Assembly (NCBI RefSeq): GCF_030209375.1
Contig: NZ_JARVSC010000009.1
Span: 62,001 to 126,000 of the forward strand
Source: Plantibacter sp. ME-Dv--P-122b
GTDB taxonomy: Bacteria > Actinomycetota > Actinomycetes > Actinomycetales > Microbacteriaceae
Direction of reading: 5' to 3'
Length of the DNA: 64,000 bases
Position 1 is the stretch's first letter, and every line of letters starts with the position of its first letter. Below the pieces are notes generated by a model, which saw only the letters and a list, made by a program, of their open reading frames with translations, was not told the DNA's origin and did not search any database. A program made the position numbers and the translations under genes. Shown here one piece after another: positions 8,795 to 17,506 of this stretch.

Positions 8795-10474
8795 ATGTGC
8801 GCACTGAGCGACCCAGACCTCGTCGTACAAGCTGACCTCGATGCCAAGGCACGGTCGGACTTGTACGGCCTCTTCAGAGCGGGTTCGAGGGCGTCTGAAC
8901 AGCCGACGATCCGCCGCACCTTCCGTCTCGCGACCGCCGCCGCGAGGGCGATCTCCGGATGCACGGTCCCCGCCGTCTACACCGCCGAGCGTGGTCGTCT
9001 GGTGCGCTATTCGGGCAGAGCCAACCGCCGACTCGACGAGCTGATGGAGGCACGTGCCGGCACCAGCGGCGAGCTGGAGAGCGGTCGGGCCTGGCAGTAC
9101 GCCCTGTTCTTCCGAGGCGCCGGCGAGACGATCGCGGGTGCGTTCGTGCTGCGGCTGACGGTCGAGCCCTCGAGTGAGACGCTGGTGCTGCTGAGCTCGC
9201 TGGCCGAGCCGACCAGCGCGGGGCTCGCCATGGCCGAGCTCATCGTCCGGCAACGCCGGCAGGTGCACGAGCTGCGTGAACTCGGTCTCGCCCAGGTGCA
9301 ACTGAATCGCACCTTGGCGGCGAACATCCTGCGATTCGACAGCCATCAGCGCATCCGCGACACCTTGATCGCCGCTGTCGGAGCGAGGGACGGCGACGGT
9401 GAGTCACGGCTCGTCGCCGCGTTGAGCGGGCTTACGCGACGATCCGTCGTGCTCCAGGATTCCCTTGGTCATCAGCGAGCGTTCGTCAGGGCGGACGACG
9501 CCCCCGTGCCATCCAACCTGCGAGCTCTCATCCTCCGTCACCCGGCCCGCCCTTCGCCGACCGGATGGCGCCCGATGGAGATCCGCTCGGGCGAGGAGAC
9601 CGTCGGCGTGATCGGGCTCTACGACCCGGATGACGACCGGACCGATGACGACCGATTCGCCGTCGAGCACGCCATGGCGATGATCGCCGTCGAGCTCGTG
9701 CACCACCGCAGCATCGCGCAGGTCGAGATCCGGCTGGGCCGCAACCTGGCCGACGATCTCGTCGTCGGCACCGATGTGGTCGATGCCCTCGCTCGCGCCG
9801 AGATGCTCCGTTTCGACCTCGGCGGCTCGCTGCGGGCGCTGCTCGTCTCATGGGAGCACACGTCGCCGAACGGCATCGACCTCGGCGCGGCGGTGGGCCA
9901 CGCGCTCTCGGCGATGCGCGTTCCCACGCTTATCTCGCGCCGGCCCGACGGCGTGCTCGCGATCGTCGCCGACCGCTCAGACCTCTCGACTCTTTACGGC
10001 AGGCTGTCGTCGACGATGTTCAGCGCCCGGGGCACGATCGGGGTCGGCTCAGCGGGCCCGGTCGAAGATCTCCCGCGCTCCTTCGCCGGGGCCGGTCGGG
10101 CTGTGAAGATCAGGATCGGGTCGCGACGGCCCTACGGCGTCTCCGACTACGACCGCCTCGGCATCCTGCGCATCCTCGACATGTCGGACGACGGTGCCGA
10201 ACTCGCCGGGTACCTCGATGAATGGCTCGGCCCGCTCCTGGCGCACGACCGGGAACACCACTCGGATCTCGTCCACACGCTCGCGCTGTACCTGGACTCC
10301 GGCGGCAACTACGACCGTGCGGCGGATGCGCTGACCATCCACCGCAGCACCCTTCGTTACCGGCTCGGGCGCATCCGCGAATTGAGCGGTCGCGACCTCA
10401 CCGACCCGGAGCACCGGCTCAACCTGCACATCGCCGTGCGCGCCCAGGCGGCCCTGCGGGGCGGCCGGCGCTGA
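8795..10474 (+). CDS. PucR/CdaR-family transcriptional regulator
   Basis: About 559 residues. The C-terminus carries the PucR-type HTH (LALYLDSGGNYDRAADALTIHRSTLRYRLGRI), the hallmark of this family. The middle (~290-430) resembles the degenerate GGDEF-like segment of CdaR regulators, and the N-terminal half may hold a sensor (GAF-like) domain. ATG 8795 follows CGGAG at 9 nt; ATG 8735 (579 aa) is an alternative. It is divergent from dnaK and 38 nt ahead of the NTPase gene, which may be co-transcribed. Members usually activate adjacent operons in response to small metabolites; control of the chaperone operon is an inference from position. Confidence 0.85.
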   Translation: MCALSDPDLVVQADLDAKARSDLYGLFRAGSRASEQPTIRRTFRLATAAARAISGCTVPAVYTAERGRLVRYSGRANRRLDELMEARAGTSGELESGRAWQYALFFRGAGETIAGAFVLRLTVEPSSETLVLLSSLAEPTSAGLAMAELIVRQRRQVHELRELGLAQVQLNRTLAANILRFDSHQRIRDTLIAAVGARDGDGESRLVAALSGLTRRSVVLQDSLGHQRAFVRADDAPVPSNLRALILRHPARPSPTGWRPMEIRSGEETVGVIGLYDPDDDRTDDDRFAVEHAMAMIAVELVHHRSIAQVEIRLGRNLADDLVVGTDVVDALARAEMLRFDLGGSLRALLVSWEHTSPNGIDLGAAVGHALSAMRVPTLISRRPDGVLAIVADRSDLSTLYGRLSSTMFSARGTIGVGSAGPVEDLPRSFAGAGRAVKIRIGSRRPYGVSDYDRLGILRILDMSDDGAELAGYLDEWLGPLLAHDREHHSDLVHTLALYLDSGGNYDRAADALTIHRSTLRYRLGRIRELSGRDLTDPEHRLNLHIAVRAQAALRGGRR

Positions 10475-10512
10475 TCAGCGCCGGCCCGATGACGCAATGA
10501 AGGAGGAACCCC

Positions 10513-12951
10513 GTGACATCCGACCCACGCGAGGCAGAGTTCGTCGGCGAAGGACGGCAAGCGATCGTGGCCGGCCTCCTCGACGTGTTCGATCGAGCAC
10601 AGGCAGACCGGCGGCCCGTCTGGGTCTCGCTGGAGGCGCCGACCGGCTGGGGCAAGACGCGCATCGTCCGGGAGTTCTACTCTGCGCTGGCGCAGTCGCG
10701 CCAGACCGAGCCGGCGTACTGGCCATCGGCGATCGGCACCGATCATGCCAAGGTCTCGGAACGACGCAAGACCATCAACCCACCCGACTTCGAGCACGTG
10801 CCGATGAGCCGACCGGATTACGTGTGGTGGGGAATCGCCTGCGGCAGGCGCAACGGCACGGCCACCGAGTCGCTGCTGCAAGACGTCGGCGTGCTGCGCA
10901 AGCACATCGACCATCTCGAGAACGCGTGGTGGTACCGGGCGGGCTTCGTGGAGAAGTTCGCCTACCCCGCCTTCCTCGCGCTGCGTGCGAAGGTGCTCGA
11001 GGAGGGCAAGACCGCGGTCGTCGACTTCGGCGTCACGAAAGCCGCTGAGATGGTCGGGGGCGCGCTCCCGGGTTTCTCGGCGATGAGCTGGCTGATCCGC
11101 AAGGGGATGGCGGGGACGAGAGCTGCCCGGGCCCGCAGCAAGAACCTCAGGAGCGCGGAGGGGATCGTGTACCGGCCCTCCGAGGTCGACGAGGTGGAGT
11201 CGTTCCTCACCAAGATCGCCCCGCTGGTTCCCGTCGTGCTCGTCGTGGAGGACGTGCACGATGCCGATGAGCTTCTCCTCGACCTGCTCGAGCGTTTGAT
11301 CCGGCGCGACGCCCCGGTGATGATCCTGACGACCGGATGGCCCGGGTTCGTCGACGCCGACCCCGGCCTCGTGCGCGTCATGCAGGGTGCGGGCGAGCGG
11401 TTGATCCGCATCGACGAGGAGTCGACGACTCTTCCGCCCCCGTTCTCACCCGATGCCTCGCTACATGCCCTGGACATTGAGGACCTCGAATCGATCGTGC
11501 ACGCGCATCACGCGCAGGTCGGTGCGGCCACCCGCGACGCGCTGGTGTCCACCTACCGCAATCCGTTCGCGCTGGAGCTGGTGCTGGAGACGTACGGCGA
11601 CCCCGACGACGACGTGCTCGAGATCGATCCGAGGGATCTCGAGCGGCTGTCGGGCAAGGTCGAGGACCTCTACAAGACGGCGTGGGAGCGGCTCAGCGAC
11701 CCCGACCGCGAAGCGTTGACGCTGGCGACCCTGGCCATCCCCGCCATCGTCTCGGCCGACGCGGCCGCCGATCGATCGTGGGATCGGGAGATGCTGGCGA
11801 CCGCGCTCGCGCAACTCGGCGACGACCGCGGCGATCCCACCTCGGGGAGGAGTGTGACCGACCGCGCCTGGGTACGCACGGTCGACGAGTTCTTCTGCCA
11901 GTTCCACGACGTGGCGCAGATGAAGCTCGCCGCCAACGACTTCGCGAAGGCGCCGCGACGGCTACGGGTGCGCCGTGCACTCATCGAGCAGGCCAAAGAC
12001 CTCATCGCCGATCGCGACACTCCTGCGCATCGAGCGGCGCAGGCCGGCCGGCTGTTGCTGGCCTACAGAGCCGACCTCGACGACAGCGAGTTCGTCGATG
12101 CGAGTCGCGCGCTGCTCGGAATTCTCGCCGATCTGCACGAGGAGAACCGGGCGATCGAGCGCTTGGGCGATGACGCCCTCTCTCGACTCGACCTGCGCGA
12201 CGAACGCGACCGCGAGCTGCAGTGGACCTTCGCTCAGACGCAGCGACAACTCGGCAACCCGAGGCGGGCGATCGAGCTGCTCGAAGAGCTTCTTAGCGCG
12301 GAGAAGGACGTCTACGGTCCGGACGCCTCGGAGGTTCTGGGGACTCGCCGGTCGATCGCGAGCGCCATGGCGCTCGACGGGCGACCGAAGGCCGCGGTGG
12401 AGATGCTCGAATCGGTGCTGGCTCAGCAACTGACCACACGCACTGAATCCGATGCCGACGTGCTCGACACCCGAGCAGAACTCGCCCTCGCCCTCTCGGA
12501 CTCCGACCGCCCGTTGGACGCCATCCGGGTCACGGAAGACATTCTCGCCATCCAGGCGAAGACTCTGGGCAGCGACAGCGCGGACCTCATCACCACCCGC
12601 GGCCGATTGGCCTCGGCGCTCGTGGACTCGGGTCGGGCGGCTGAAGCGCTTCCTCTCTGGGAGCAGGTCGCAACCGCACTCGCCGCGAGGTCAGGCCAAG
12701 ACAGTCCCGACGCACTCGCCGCGAGGTCGGGCGTGGCTCGCGCCACCGAGCACGCCCTCGGTGCGGAACAGGCGATCGGGCTGTACACCGCGCAGCTCGC
12801 CGACGAGCGCCGGCTGCTCGGCCCAGACGATCCCCGCGTGCTCATCACGCGCGAGAACCTCGCGCGATCCACCGACGACGCCGGCGACCATGCGACGACA
12901 GCGGCCCTGTACGAAGATCCCTCAGGCGACAGGCCACCAACGACCATTTGA
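10513..12951 (+). CDS. P-loop NTPase with TPR-like repeats (STAND-like), function unknown
   Basis: 812 residues. Walker A is APTGWGKT at 42-49 and Walker B with the following histidine is VVLVVEDVHDAD near 239-250, as in AAA_16/STAND NTPases. A central all-alpha region follows, then at least four TPR-like units from ~560 onward built on the pattern L-G-x-D-S/P-x-V/L-x-T-R. GTG 10513 is chosen for the very strong AAGGAGGAA 7 nt upstream. The last repeat is cut short and the protein ends in a Pro/Thr tail, followed by 670 bases without a clear gene, so C-terminal loss is possible. Architecture recalls signal-sensing ATPases, including some defence proteins, but no effector domain is visible. 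Confidence 0.8.
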   Translation: MTSDPREAEFVGEGRQAIVAGLLDVFDRAQADRRPVWVSLEAPTGWGKTRIVREFYSALAQSRQTEPAYWPSAIGTDHAKVSERRKTINPPDFEHVPMSRPDYVWWGIACGRRNGTATESLLQDVGVLRKHIDHLENAWWYRAGFVEKFAYPAFLALRAKVLEEGKTAVVDFGVTKAAEMVGGALPGFSAMSWLIRKGMAGTRAARARSKNLRSAEGIVYRPSEVDEVESFLTKIAPLVPVVLVVEDVHDADELLLDLLERLIRRDAPVMILTTGWPGFVDADPGLVRVMQGAGERLIRIDEESTTLPPPFSPDASLHALDIEDLESIVHAHHAQVGAATRDALVSTYRNPFALELVLETYGDPDDDVLEIDPRDLERLSGKVEDLYKTAWERLSDPDREALTLATLAIPAIVSADAAADRSWDREMLATALAQLGDDRGDPTSGRSVTDRAWVRTVDEFFCQFHDVAQMKLAANDFAKAPRRLRVRRALIEQAKDLIADRDTPAHRAAQAGRLLLAYRADLDDSEFVDASRALLGILADLHEENRAIERLGDDALSRLDLRDERDRELQWTFAQTQRQLGNPRRAIELLEELLSAEKDVYGPDASEVLGTRRSIASAMALDGRPKAAVEMLESVLAQQLTTRTESDADVLDTRAELALALSDSDRPLDAIRVTEDILAIQAKTLGSDSADLITTRGRLASALVDSGRAAEALPLWEQVATALAARSGQDSPDALAARSGVARATEHALGAEQAIGLYTAQLADERRLLGPDDPRVLITRENLARSTDDAGDHATTAALYEDPSGDRPPTTI

Positions 12952-13078
12952 ATGTCCGTGCGATGGCGGCCGGAGGATACTCCCGGAAAGCGAAACCTTT
13001 ACGAGACACCAGATTGGAGTAAGGCCATTCACCACCCTTTCCAGGAGGGCTCGTGCACGGTGCGGTGCGATATGGCGT

Positions 13079-13306
13079 TCAGGGACGGTCCGGTCGACGG
13101 TGCCACCGCGTGTGCGCAAGCTGGCGACTCTTCAGCCCAGACGCCTGACTGATCTCTTCCCAGGTAGGCACACCCACCGTGAGCGATCGCGCGTTCCTTA
13201 CGCTTTCATCCAAGTTCGCATTGGCTATGCGGACAGCGTCGGCGCACTCGGAGATTGATCGGACCGCTATGGCGTGGTGGGCGTGGGCGAGCCAGGCCAA
13301 CTGCAA
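13079..13306 (-). pseudogene. possible small HTH protein or its remnant (75 aa)
   Basis: The frame ends with LDESVRNARSLTVGVPTWEEISQASGLKSRQ-type sequence, split here into two pieces: NLDESVRNARSL and PTWEEISQASGLKSRQLAH. This matches the sigma-like helix-turn-helix of small actinobacterial proteins (usual form: arginine-rich helix, then SWxEIGxALGxSRQAAxxR). The only start covering the region is TTG 13306, which has no ribosome-binding site; the purine tract nearby is on the opposite strand. Either the start has been lost or this is a decayed gene. Not supported by any neighbour. Confidence 0.4.
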
Positions 13307-13329
13307 TTGAGGGAGGAAAGCAGCGCCAA

Positions 13330-13440
13330 GAGGATCTGAACTCCCCCGAGCTCGTCGTGTCAGCGGGCTGCGCCAACCACACAGGCCCGCTCATCGTCGA
13401 CGGTGGACTCACGACAGTGCCCGTCATCCAGAAGACCTGA
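13330..13440 (+). pseudogene. possible C-terminal fragment of a short-chain dehydrogenase
   Basis: The frame reads PELVVSAGC, then NHTGPLIVDGGLTTV before a stop at 13440. This resembles the extreme C-terminus of FabG-type SDRs (S-x-x-x-x-x-TG-x-x-x-x-VDGG). Nothing upstream in the same frame looks like the rest of an SDR, and no start codon with a ribosome-binding site precedes it. It may therefore be a leftover 3' end at a rearrangement point. The match is short and could be chance. Confidence 0.3.
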
Positions 13441-13624
13441 TAGGCGTGAACCAGGCGGTTTCGACGCGAAGCGGGGGCCGAGACGTTGACGTCACGGCAG
13501 CCAAATCGGACTAGCCGGCGGCCAATATTGCAGGCTCGGCGATTCCGAGGGAGATGGCAAATTTGCCAAACGCCTGCCAAGTACACGTGGAATATGCCAT
13601 CTTCACCTGGAACCTACAAGAGGG

Positions 13625-15004
13625 CTACATCCCCGGCGCCATGTCGGCGAAGCGGCTGAAGTGCCCGTGGAAGCCGACGGTGATCGTTCGCGTCGGGCCG
13701 TTCCGGTGCTTGGCGATGATGAGGTCGGCCTCGCCGGCTCGCGGGCTGTCCTTCTCGTAGGCGGACTCGCGGTGCAGGAGCACCACCATGTCGGCGTCCT
13801 GCTCGATCGAGCCCGACTCACGGAGGTCGGACAGTGCCGGCATCTTGTCGGCGCGCTGCTCCGCACCACGGTTCAGCTGCGACAGCGCGATGACGGGGAC
13901 CTGGAGCTCCTTCGCCATGAGCTTCAGCGCGCGGGAGAACTCCGAGACCTCCTGCTGACGGCTCTCGACACGCTTACCGGACGTCAACAGCTGCAGGTAG
14001 TCGATGACGACCATCTTCAGCCCCACACGCTGCTTGAGTCGCCGGCACTTCGCGCGGATCTCGACGAGCGTCATGTTCGGGCTGTCGTCGATGTAGAGCG
14101 GTGCGTCGTTGATGCGGCCACGCACCTGCGCGATCTTGGTCCAGTCCTGCGAGTCGACGGTGCCCTTCCGCATGAGCTGCAGCGGCACCGACGCCTCCGC
14201 ACTCATGAGACGCATCGCGATCTCGCTGCGCCCCATCTCGAGCGAGAAGAAGATCGACGGCTGGTTGTAGTGGACCGAGGCTGCGCGAGCGAAGTCGAGC
14301 GCGAGCGTGGACTTACCGATAGCGGGTCGGGCGGCGACGATGATGAGCTGGCCAGGGTGCAGACCGTTCGTCAGTTCGTCGAGCTCGCGGAAGCCCGTCG
14401 GCACGCCGGTCATGGAACCGTCGGTGTGCTTGGCGGCCTCGATCTCGTCGATCGCCGCGCTCACCGCGTCGGTCAGCGGGACGTAGTCCTCGACCTCCTG
14501 GTTGCCCGAGACGGCGTAGATCTCGGCCTGCGCGGAGTTGACCAGCTCGACGGCCTCACCCTCTGCGGCGTACCCCATCTGCACGATGCGGGTGCCAGCC
14601 TCGACGAGACGACGCAGCAGCGCGCGCTCCGCGACGATGCGGGCGTAATAGCCGGCGTTGGCCGCCGTCGGCACGAGGCTCGTGAGCGTGTGGAGGTAGT
14701 CCGCGCCACCCGCGCGAGACAGCTCGCCCGTCTTGACGAGCTCGTCGGTCACGGTGATGACGTCGGTGGGCTCACCGTGCGAGTACAGCGTCAGCAGGGC
14801 GTCGTAGATGACCTCGTGCTTGGGGATGTAGAAGTCCACACCACGGAGCGTCTCGACCACATCGGCGACCGCGTCCTTCGACAGCAGCATGCCACCGAGG
14901 GCACTCTGCTCCGCGAGGAGGTCGTGCGGAGGGACCCGCTCGTTGCCGCGCGGCTCGTCGTACGAACCGCCGCCTTCGGAGCGGTTGAGGTGAGCGATCG
15001 ACAA
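13625..15004 (-). CDS. dnaB: replicative DNA helicase DnaB
   Basis: 459 residues. The N-terminal domain (PPHDLLAEQSALGGMLLSKDAVADVVE) is followed by a RecA-type helicase core with Walker A ARPAIGKST and the conserved SLEM, LVEIRAKCRRL and DYLQLL segments, ending after the FSRFADM region. It unwinds DNA at the replication fork. TTG 15004 is preferred: it gives the family-typical SIAHL start and has GAAGGGA 7 nt upstream. A GTG at 15079 would add 25 residues but lacks a ribosome-binding site. No intein is present. It follows the ribosomal-protein operon in the order usual for Actinobacteria near the origin. Confidence 0.96.
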   Translation of the reverse strand: MSIAHLNRSEGGGSYDEPRGNERVPPHDLLAEQSALGGMLLSKDAVADVVETLRGVDFYIPKHEVIYDALLTLYSHGEPTDVITVTDELVKTGELSRAGGADYLHTLTSLVPTAANAGYYARIVAERALLRRLVEAGTRIVQMGYAAEGEAVELVNSAQAEIYAVSGNQEVEDYVPLTDAVSAAIDEIEAAKHTDGSMTGVPTGFRELDELTNGLHPGQLIIVAARPAIGKSTLALDFARAASVHYNQPSIFFSLEMGRSEIAMRLMSAEASVPLQLMRKGTVDSQDWTKIAQVRGRINDAPLYIDDSPNMTLVEIRAKCRRLKQRVGLKMVVIDYLQLLTSGKRVESRQQEVSEFSRALKLMAKELQVPVIALSQLNRGAEQRADKMPALSDLRESGSIEQDADMVVLLHRESAYEKDSPRAGEADLIIAKHRNGPTRTITVGFHGHFSRFADMAPGM

Positions 15005-15473
15005 GTGGACATCCCTTCTCGATGTTGACTCGGGTGGTGCGGGTGGTGACGACTCAGGTGTAGCAGGAGCATGCGACACGCACGGGCCCTGCAGGGCGCC
15101 CGAGGGCTACGGACGAGGGCTGCTCAGCCTGCTCGCCCGGCCGTTCCGAGACGCCGATGACTCACGATAGGGCCACTCGTCTCCACAACCAACTCTGCCT
15201 GTGGATAACTCTGTGGAGAGATCGGGGGAAACGCCGCGTGTCGTGTGCACAAGCTGTGGGAAACCCTGTGGAGAGAGAAGTTTTTCTGCCGCGCAATACG
15301 TCGCTGACCAGGAGATTCTGATTCCACAGGCTGTGTGTGGAAAGTTCTTTCGATCCTGTGTCGAACGTTGGGGAGAACGGGGGTCACCTGTGTACAACTT
15401 GCTTGACGCAGAGGGCGAAACGGGTGTAGCACACAGGTGTCGGGGCGACGCGTCACCCCTGTTCCGGGCACAG
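15005..15473. other. dnaB upstream region, 470 bases without a gene
   Basis: No coding region was found. The stretch holds the dnaB leader and promoter and a cluster of DnaA-box-like 9-mers (15200-15397, annotated separately), plus repeated CTGTGGAGAGA words at 15210-15220 and 15266-15276. It lies between dnaB and the terminator of the rplI operon, both on the minus strand. Confidence 0.7.
15200..15397 (-). promoter_or_regulatory. cluster of DnaA-box-like sites upstream of dnaB
   Basis: Three 9-mers fit TTNTNCACA, all on the minus strand: TTATCCACA (15208-15200, the perfect consensus), TTGTGCACA (15252-15244) and TTGTACACA (15397-15389). Near-matches TTTCCCACA (15263-15255) and a TTCCACACA-type site near 15333-15341 lie among them. 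The same orientation and density suggest DnaA binding, either for dnaB control or DnaA titration. The usual origin context (dnaA-dnaN) is not present, so this is not called oriC. Confidence 0.55.
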
Positions 15474-15516
15474 AAAAACGCGATGGCGGCAGACCTCTCG
15501 GTCCACCGCCATCGCG
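15474..15516 (-). terminator. rho-independent terminator after rplI
   Basis: An 11-bp perfect inverted repeat, CGCGATGGCGG (15479-15489) with CCGCCATCGCG (15506-15516), encloses a loop with its own short GACC/GGTC pairing. On the minus strand it is followed directly by five T residues (15478-15474). It lies about 58 nt past the rplI stop and would end the rpsF-ssb-rpsR-rplI transcript before the dnaB control region. Confidence 0.85.
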
Positions 15517-15573
15517 CTCAATACGACGTGCATGTGACGCCGGACCCGAAGGCCCGACACCGCACGGCGGGTA

Positions 15574-16026
15574 CTACTTGGCCGCGACCACCTGAAGGGT
15601 GATCGTGGCGACGATCTCGTCGCGGAGGCTGATGGTGGCCTCGTGCTCGCCGACGTACTTGATCGGGGTGTGGATCTCGATCTTGCGCTTGTCGACCTCG
15701 CCCAGCCCGGCTTCCGCCACGGCCTTCGCGATGTCGGCAGGCTTCACGGAACCGAACAGACGGCCTTCGCCACCCGTCTTGACCGTGAGCTTGACCTTGG
15801 TTGCCTGGAGGCGAGCCTTCAGGTCCTGGGCCTCTTCGATCGTGGCGTGCTCGCGCGCAGCGCGGGCCGACTTGATCTGCTCGACCTGCTTCTCGCCACC
15901 GCGGGTCCACGGGGTCGCGAAACCCTGGGGCACGAGGAAGTTGCGAGCGTAGCCGTTCTTGACGTCGACGACGTCACCAGCGGAGCCGAGGCCGGAGACC
16001 TCGTGCGTCAGAATCACTTTCGACAT
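15574..16026 (-). CDS. rplI: 50S ribosomal protein L9
   Basis: 150 residues, the normal length. The N-terminal domain carries the family signature ([18 protein letters not shown]), a long connecting helix follows (~40-80), and the C-terminal RNA-binding domain ends in TLQVVAAK. It binds 23S rRNA near the L1 stalk. It is the last gene of rpsF-ssb-rpsR-rplI, 12 nt after rpsR, with a terminator just downstream. Confidence 0.98.
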   Translation of the reverse strand: MSKVILTHEVSGLGSAGDVVDVKNGYARNFLVPQGFATPWTRGGEKQVEQIKSARAAREHATIEEAQDLKARLQATKVKLTVKTGGEGRLFGSVKPADIAKAVAEAGLGEVDKRKIEIHTPIKYVGEHEATISLRDEIVATITLQVVAAK

Positions 16027-16038
16027 GTGCGGCGCCTC

Positions 16039-16302
16039 CTAGCGGCCAGAGCCGGCGTAGGGCAGGAGCGCCATCTCGCGTGCGTTCTTGACCGCACGTG
16101 CGATGAGTCGCTGCTCCTGGACGTTGACACCGGTGATACGACGAGCGCGGATCTTTCCCCGCTCGGAGATGAACTTGCGAAGCGTGGCGACATCCTTGTA
16201 ATCGATGACACCAACGCGGATCGCCTTCGCGGGAGCGACGTTCTTGCCGCCCTTAGCACCGCGGGCAGGCTTGCGGCGGTCGCCGCTCGACTTTCCAGCC
16301 AT
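16039..16302 (-). CDS. rpsR: 30S ribosomal protein S18
   Basis: 87 residues with a basic N-terminal extension ([17 protein letters not shown]) and the S18 core [19 protein letters not shown], ending [19 protein letters not shown]18 pairs with S6 on the 30S platform; the S6:S18 pair also binds leader RNAs of this operon type. It lacks the N-terminal zinc-ligand cysteines, so it is the C-minus form. It is 65 nt downstream of ssb. Confidence 0.98.
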   Translation of the reverse strand: MAGKSSGDRRKPARGAKGGKNVAPAKAIRVGVIDYKDVATLRKFISERGKIRARRITGVNVQEQRLIARAVKNAREMALLPYAGSGR

Positions 16303-16367
16303 GGTTGTTCCTTTGCGTGTGAATGGAGTGATCGGCTAGCCGGCAGCACCGGACCGATCGAATCTGT

Positions 16368-16889
16368 TTAGAAGGGGGTCTCGTCGCTGTAGCTGCCCGG
16401 AGTGTTCCAGGCATCTGCACCGCCGTTGCCGCCGGAAGCTGCGGGTGCGCTCTGAGCCCAGGGCTCGTTCTGCTGCACCTGCGGAGCTCCGCCGCCGCGC
16501 TGCTGACCACCGCCGCCGCCACCCGAGGGTGCGCGGCTGATGGTCGCGGTCGCGTACCGGAGCGAAGGGCCGATCTCGTCGACTTCGAGTTCCATCGAAG
16601 TCCGCTTCTCGCCTTCCTTCGTCTCGTAGGAACGCTGCTTGAGACGCCCGGTCGCGATGACGCGGCTTCCCTTGGTGAGCGATCCGGCCACGTGCTCGGC
16701 GAATTCACGCCAGACGCTCGCGCGCAGGAACAGCGCTTCGCCGTCCTTCCATTCGTTCGTCGCGCGATCGAAGTTGCGCGGCGTGGAAGCGATGGTGAAG
16801 TTGGCGACAGCCAGGCCGTTCTGCGTGAAACGCAGTTCCGGATCGCTGGTCAGGTTGCCCACCACGGTGATGACGGTCTCGCCGGCCAT
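16368..16889 (-). CDS. ssb: single-stranded DNA-binding protein
   Basis: 173 residues: an OB-fold at ~1-115 ([19 protein letters not shown], then [18 protein letters not shown]), a Gly/Gln-rich disordered linker (~120-150), and the acidic C-terminal tip ending SDETPF, the peptide that recruits replication and repair partners. It is 5 nt downstream of rpsF. This is the main replicative SSB form for Actinobacteria and sits beside dnaB as usual. Confidence 0.98.
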   Translation of the reverse strand: MAGETVITVVGNLTSDPELRFTQNGLAVANFTIASTPRNFDRATNEWKDGEALFLRASVWREFAEHVAGSLTKGSRVIATGRLKQRSYETKEGEKRTSMELEVDEIGPSLRYATATISRAPSGGGGGGQQRGGGAPQVQQNEPWAQSAPAASGGNGGADAWNTPGSYSDETPF

Positions 16890-16894
16890 GAGCC

Positions 16895-17323
16895 CTAGGC
16901 TTCCTTGGTCTCAGCCGCAGCCGGAGCCGCGTCTGCCTTGGGAGCCGCGGCGACAGCAGCAGCGGGCTTGGCGGCAGCCTTGCGGGCGGCCTTCTCTTCG
17001 CTGCGCTTCGTCTCGGTGGCGACCTGAGCGATGGCCTCTTCGGCACGCAGCACCTTGGTGCGCATGACGGCCTCGGAGAGCTTCAGCTGGCGGTCGAGCT
17101 CCTGCGTGGCAGTGCTCGATGCAGTGAAGTCCACGACGGCGTAGATGCCTTCGGTCTTCTTGTTGATCTCGTAAGCGAGACGACGACGGCCCCAGATGTC
17201 GACCTTGTCGATGGTTCCACCATCGTTGCGGATGACGTTGAGGAACTTGTCGAGGCTCGGTGCAACCGTGCGCTCGTCAATCTCGGGGTCGAGGATGACC
17301 ATGAGTTCGTACTGATGCGTCAC
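16895..17323 (-). CDS. rpsF: 30S ribosomal protein S6
   Basis: 142 residues. The S6 fold is clear ([36 protein letters not shown]). An unusual Ala/Lys-rich tail of about 40 residues follows, ending AETKEA, as seen in several Microbacteriaceae. GTG 17323 is the family start and follows GAAGGAGG by 9 nt; the longer upstream frame is not S6. First gene of the operon, preceded by a structured leader that can bury this ribosome-binding site. Confidence 0.97.
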   Translation of the reverse strand: MTHQYELMVILDPEIDERTVAPSLDKFLNVIRNDGGTIDKVDIWGRRRLAYEINKKTEGIYAVVDFTASSTATQELDRQLKLSEAVMRTKVLRAEEAIAQVATETKRSEEKAARKAAAKPAAAVAAAPKADAAPAAAETKEA

Positions 17324-17380
17324 TAACCCACCTCCTTCGGACTCGAACGGCCACAGACTTTCTGTGGCAGGAGGGTGTAA
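17324..17380 (-). promoter_or_regulatory. rpsF leader RNA, probable S6:S18 autoregulatory element
   Basis: In the transcript, a perfect 7-bp hairpin (GCCACAG/CUGUGGC, 17368-17350) is followed immediately by CG, giving the CCG trinucleotide typical of S6:S18-binding leaders. Around it, ACACCCUCCU (17378-17369) can pair with AGGAGGUGGGU (17336-17326), which contains the rpsF ribosome-binding site. So the outer stem would hide the site until disturbed. Structure is read from sequence; protein binding is inferred from known rpsF leaders. Confidence 0.6.
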
Positions 17381-17506
17381 GCATCGTTGCGATCGGGCGA
17401 GAACAGAGCGGACGCACCCGGGCAACCTTCACAGCGTACCGGACGGGAGCTCGTACCGCCACCGCGGGCCTGTCGCCGAGCCGCCACGCGTGGGATGCTG
17501 GACCCG

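Larger units (their letters stand above)
12952..13624. other. gene-poor junction between the chaperone block and dnaB
   Basis: About 670 bases with no convincing intact gene. The sequence is less GC-rich than its surroundings in places, especially 13545-13625. It contains two possible gene fragments (annotated separately) that overlap on opposite strands. No tRNA, integrase, terminal repeat or obvious attachment site was seen. The simplest reading is an old rearrangement or insertion boundary with decaying sequence. Confidence 0.6.

Noticed and set aside
15200-15397. Chromosomal origin of replication
   Set aside because: DnaA-box-like sites are present, but dnaA/dnaN are not adjacent and no clear AT-rich unwinding region was seen. 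It is kept as a DnaA-site cluster only.
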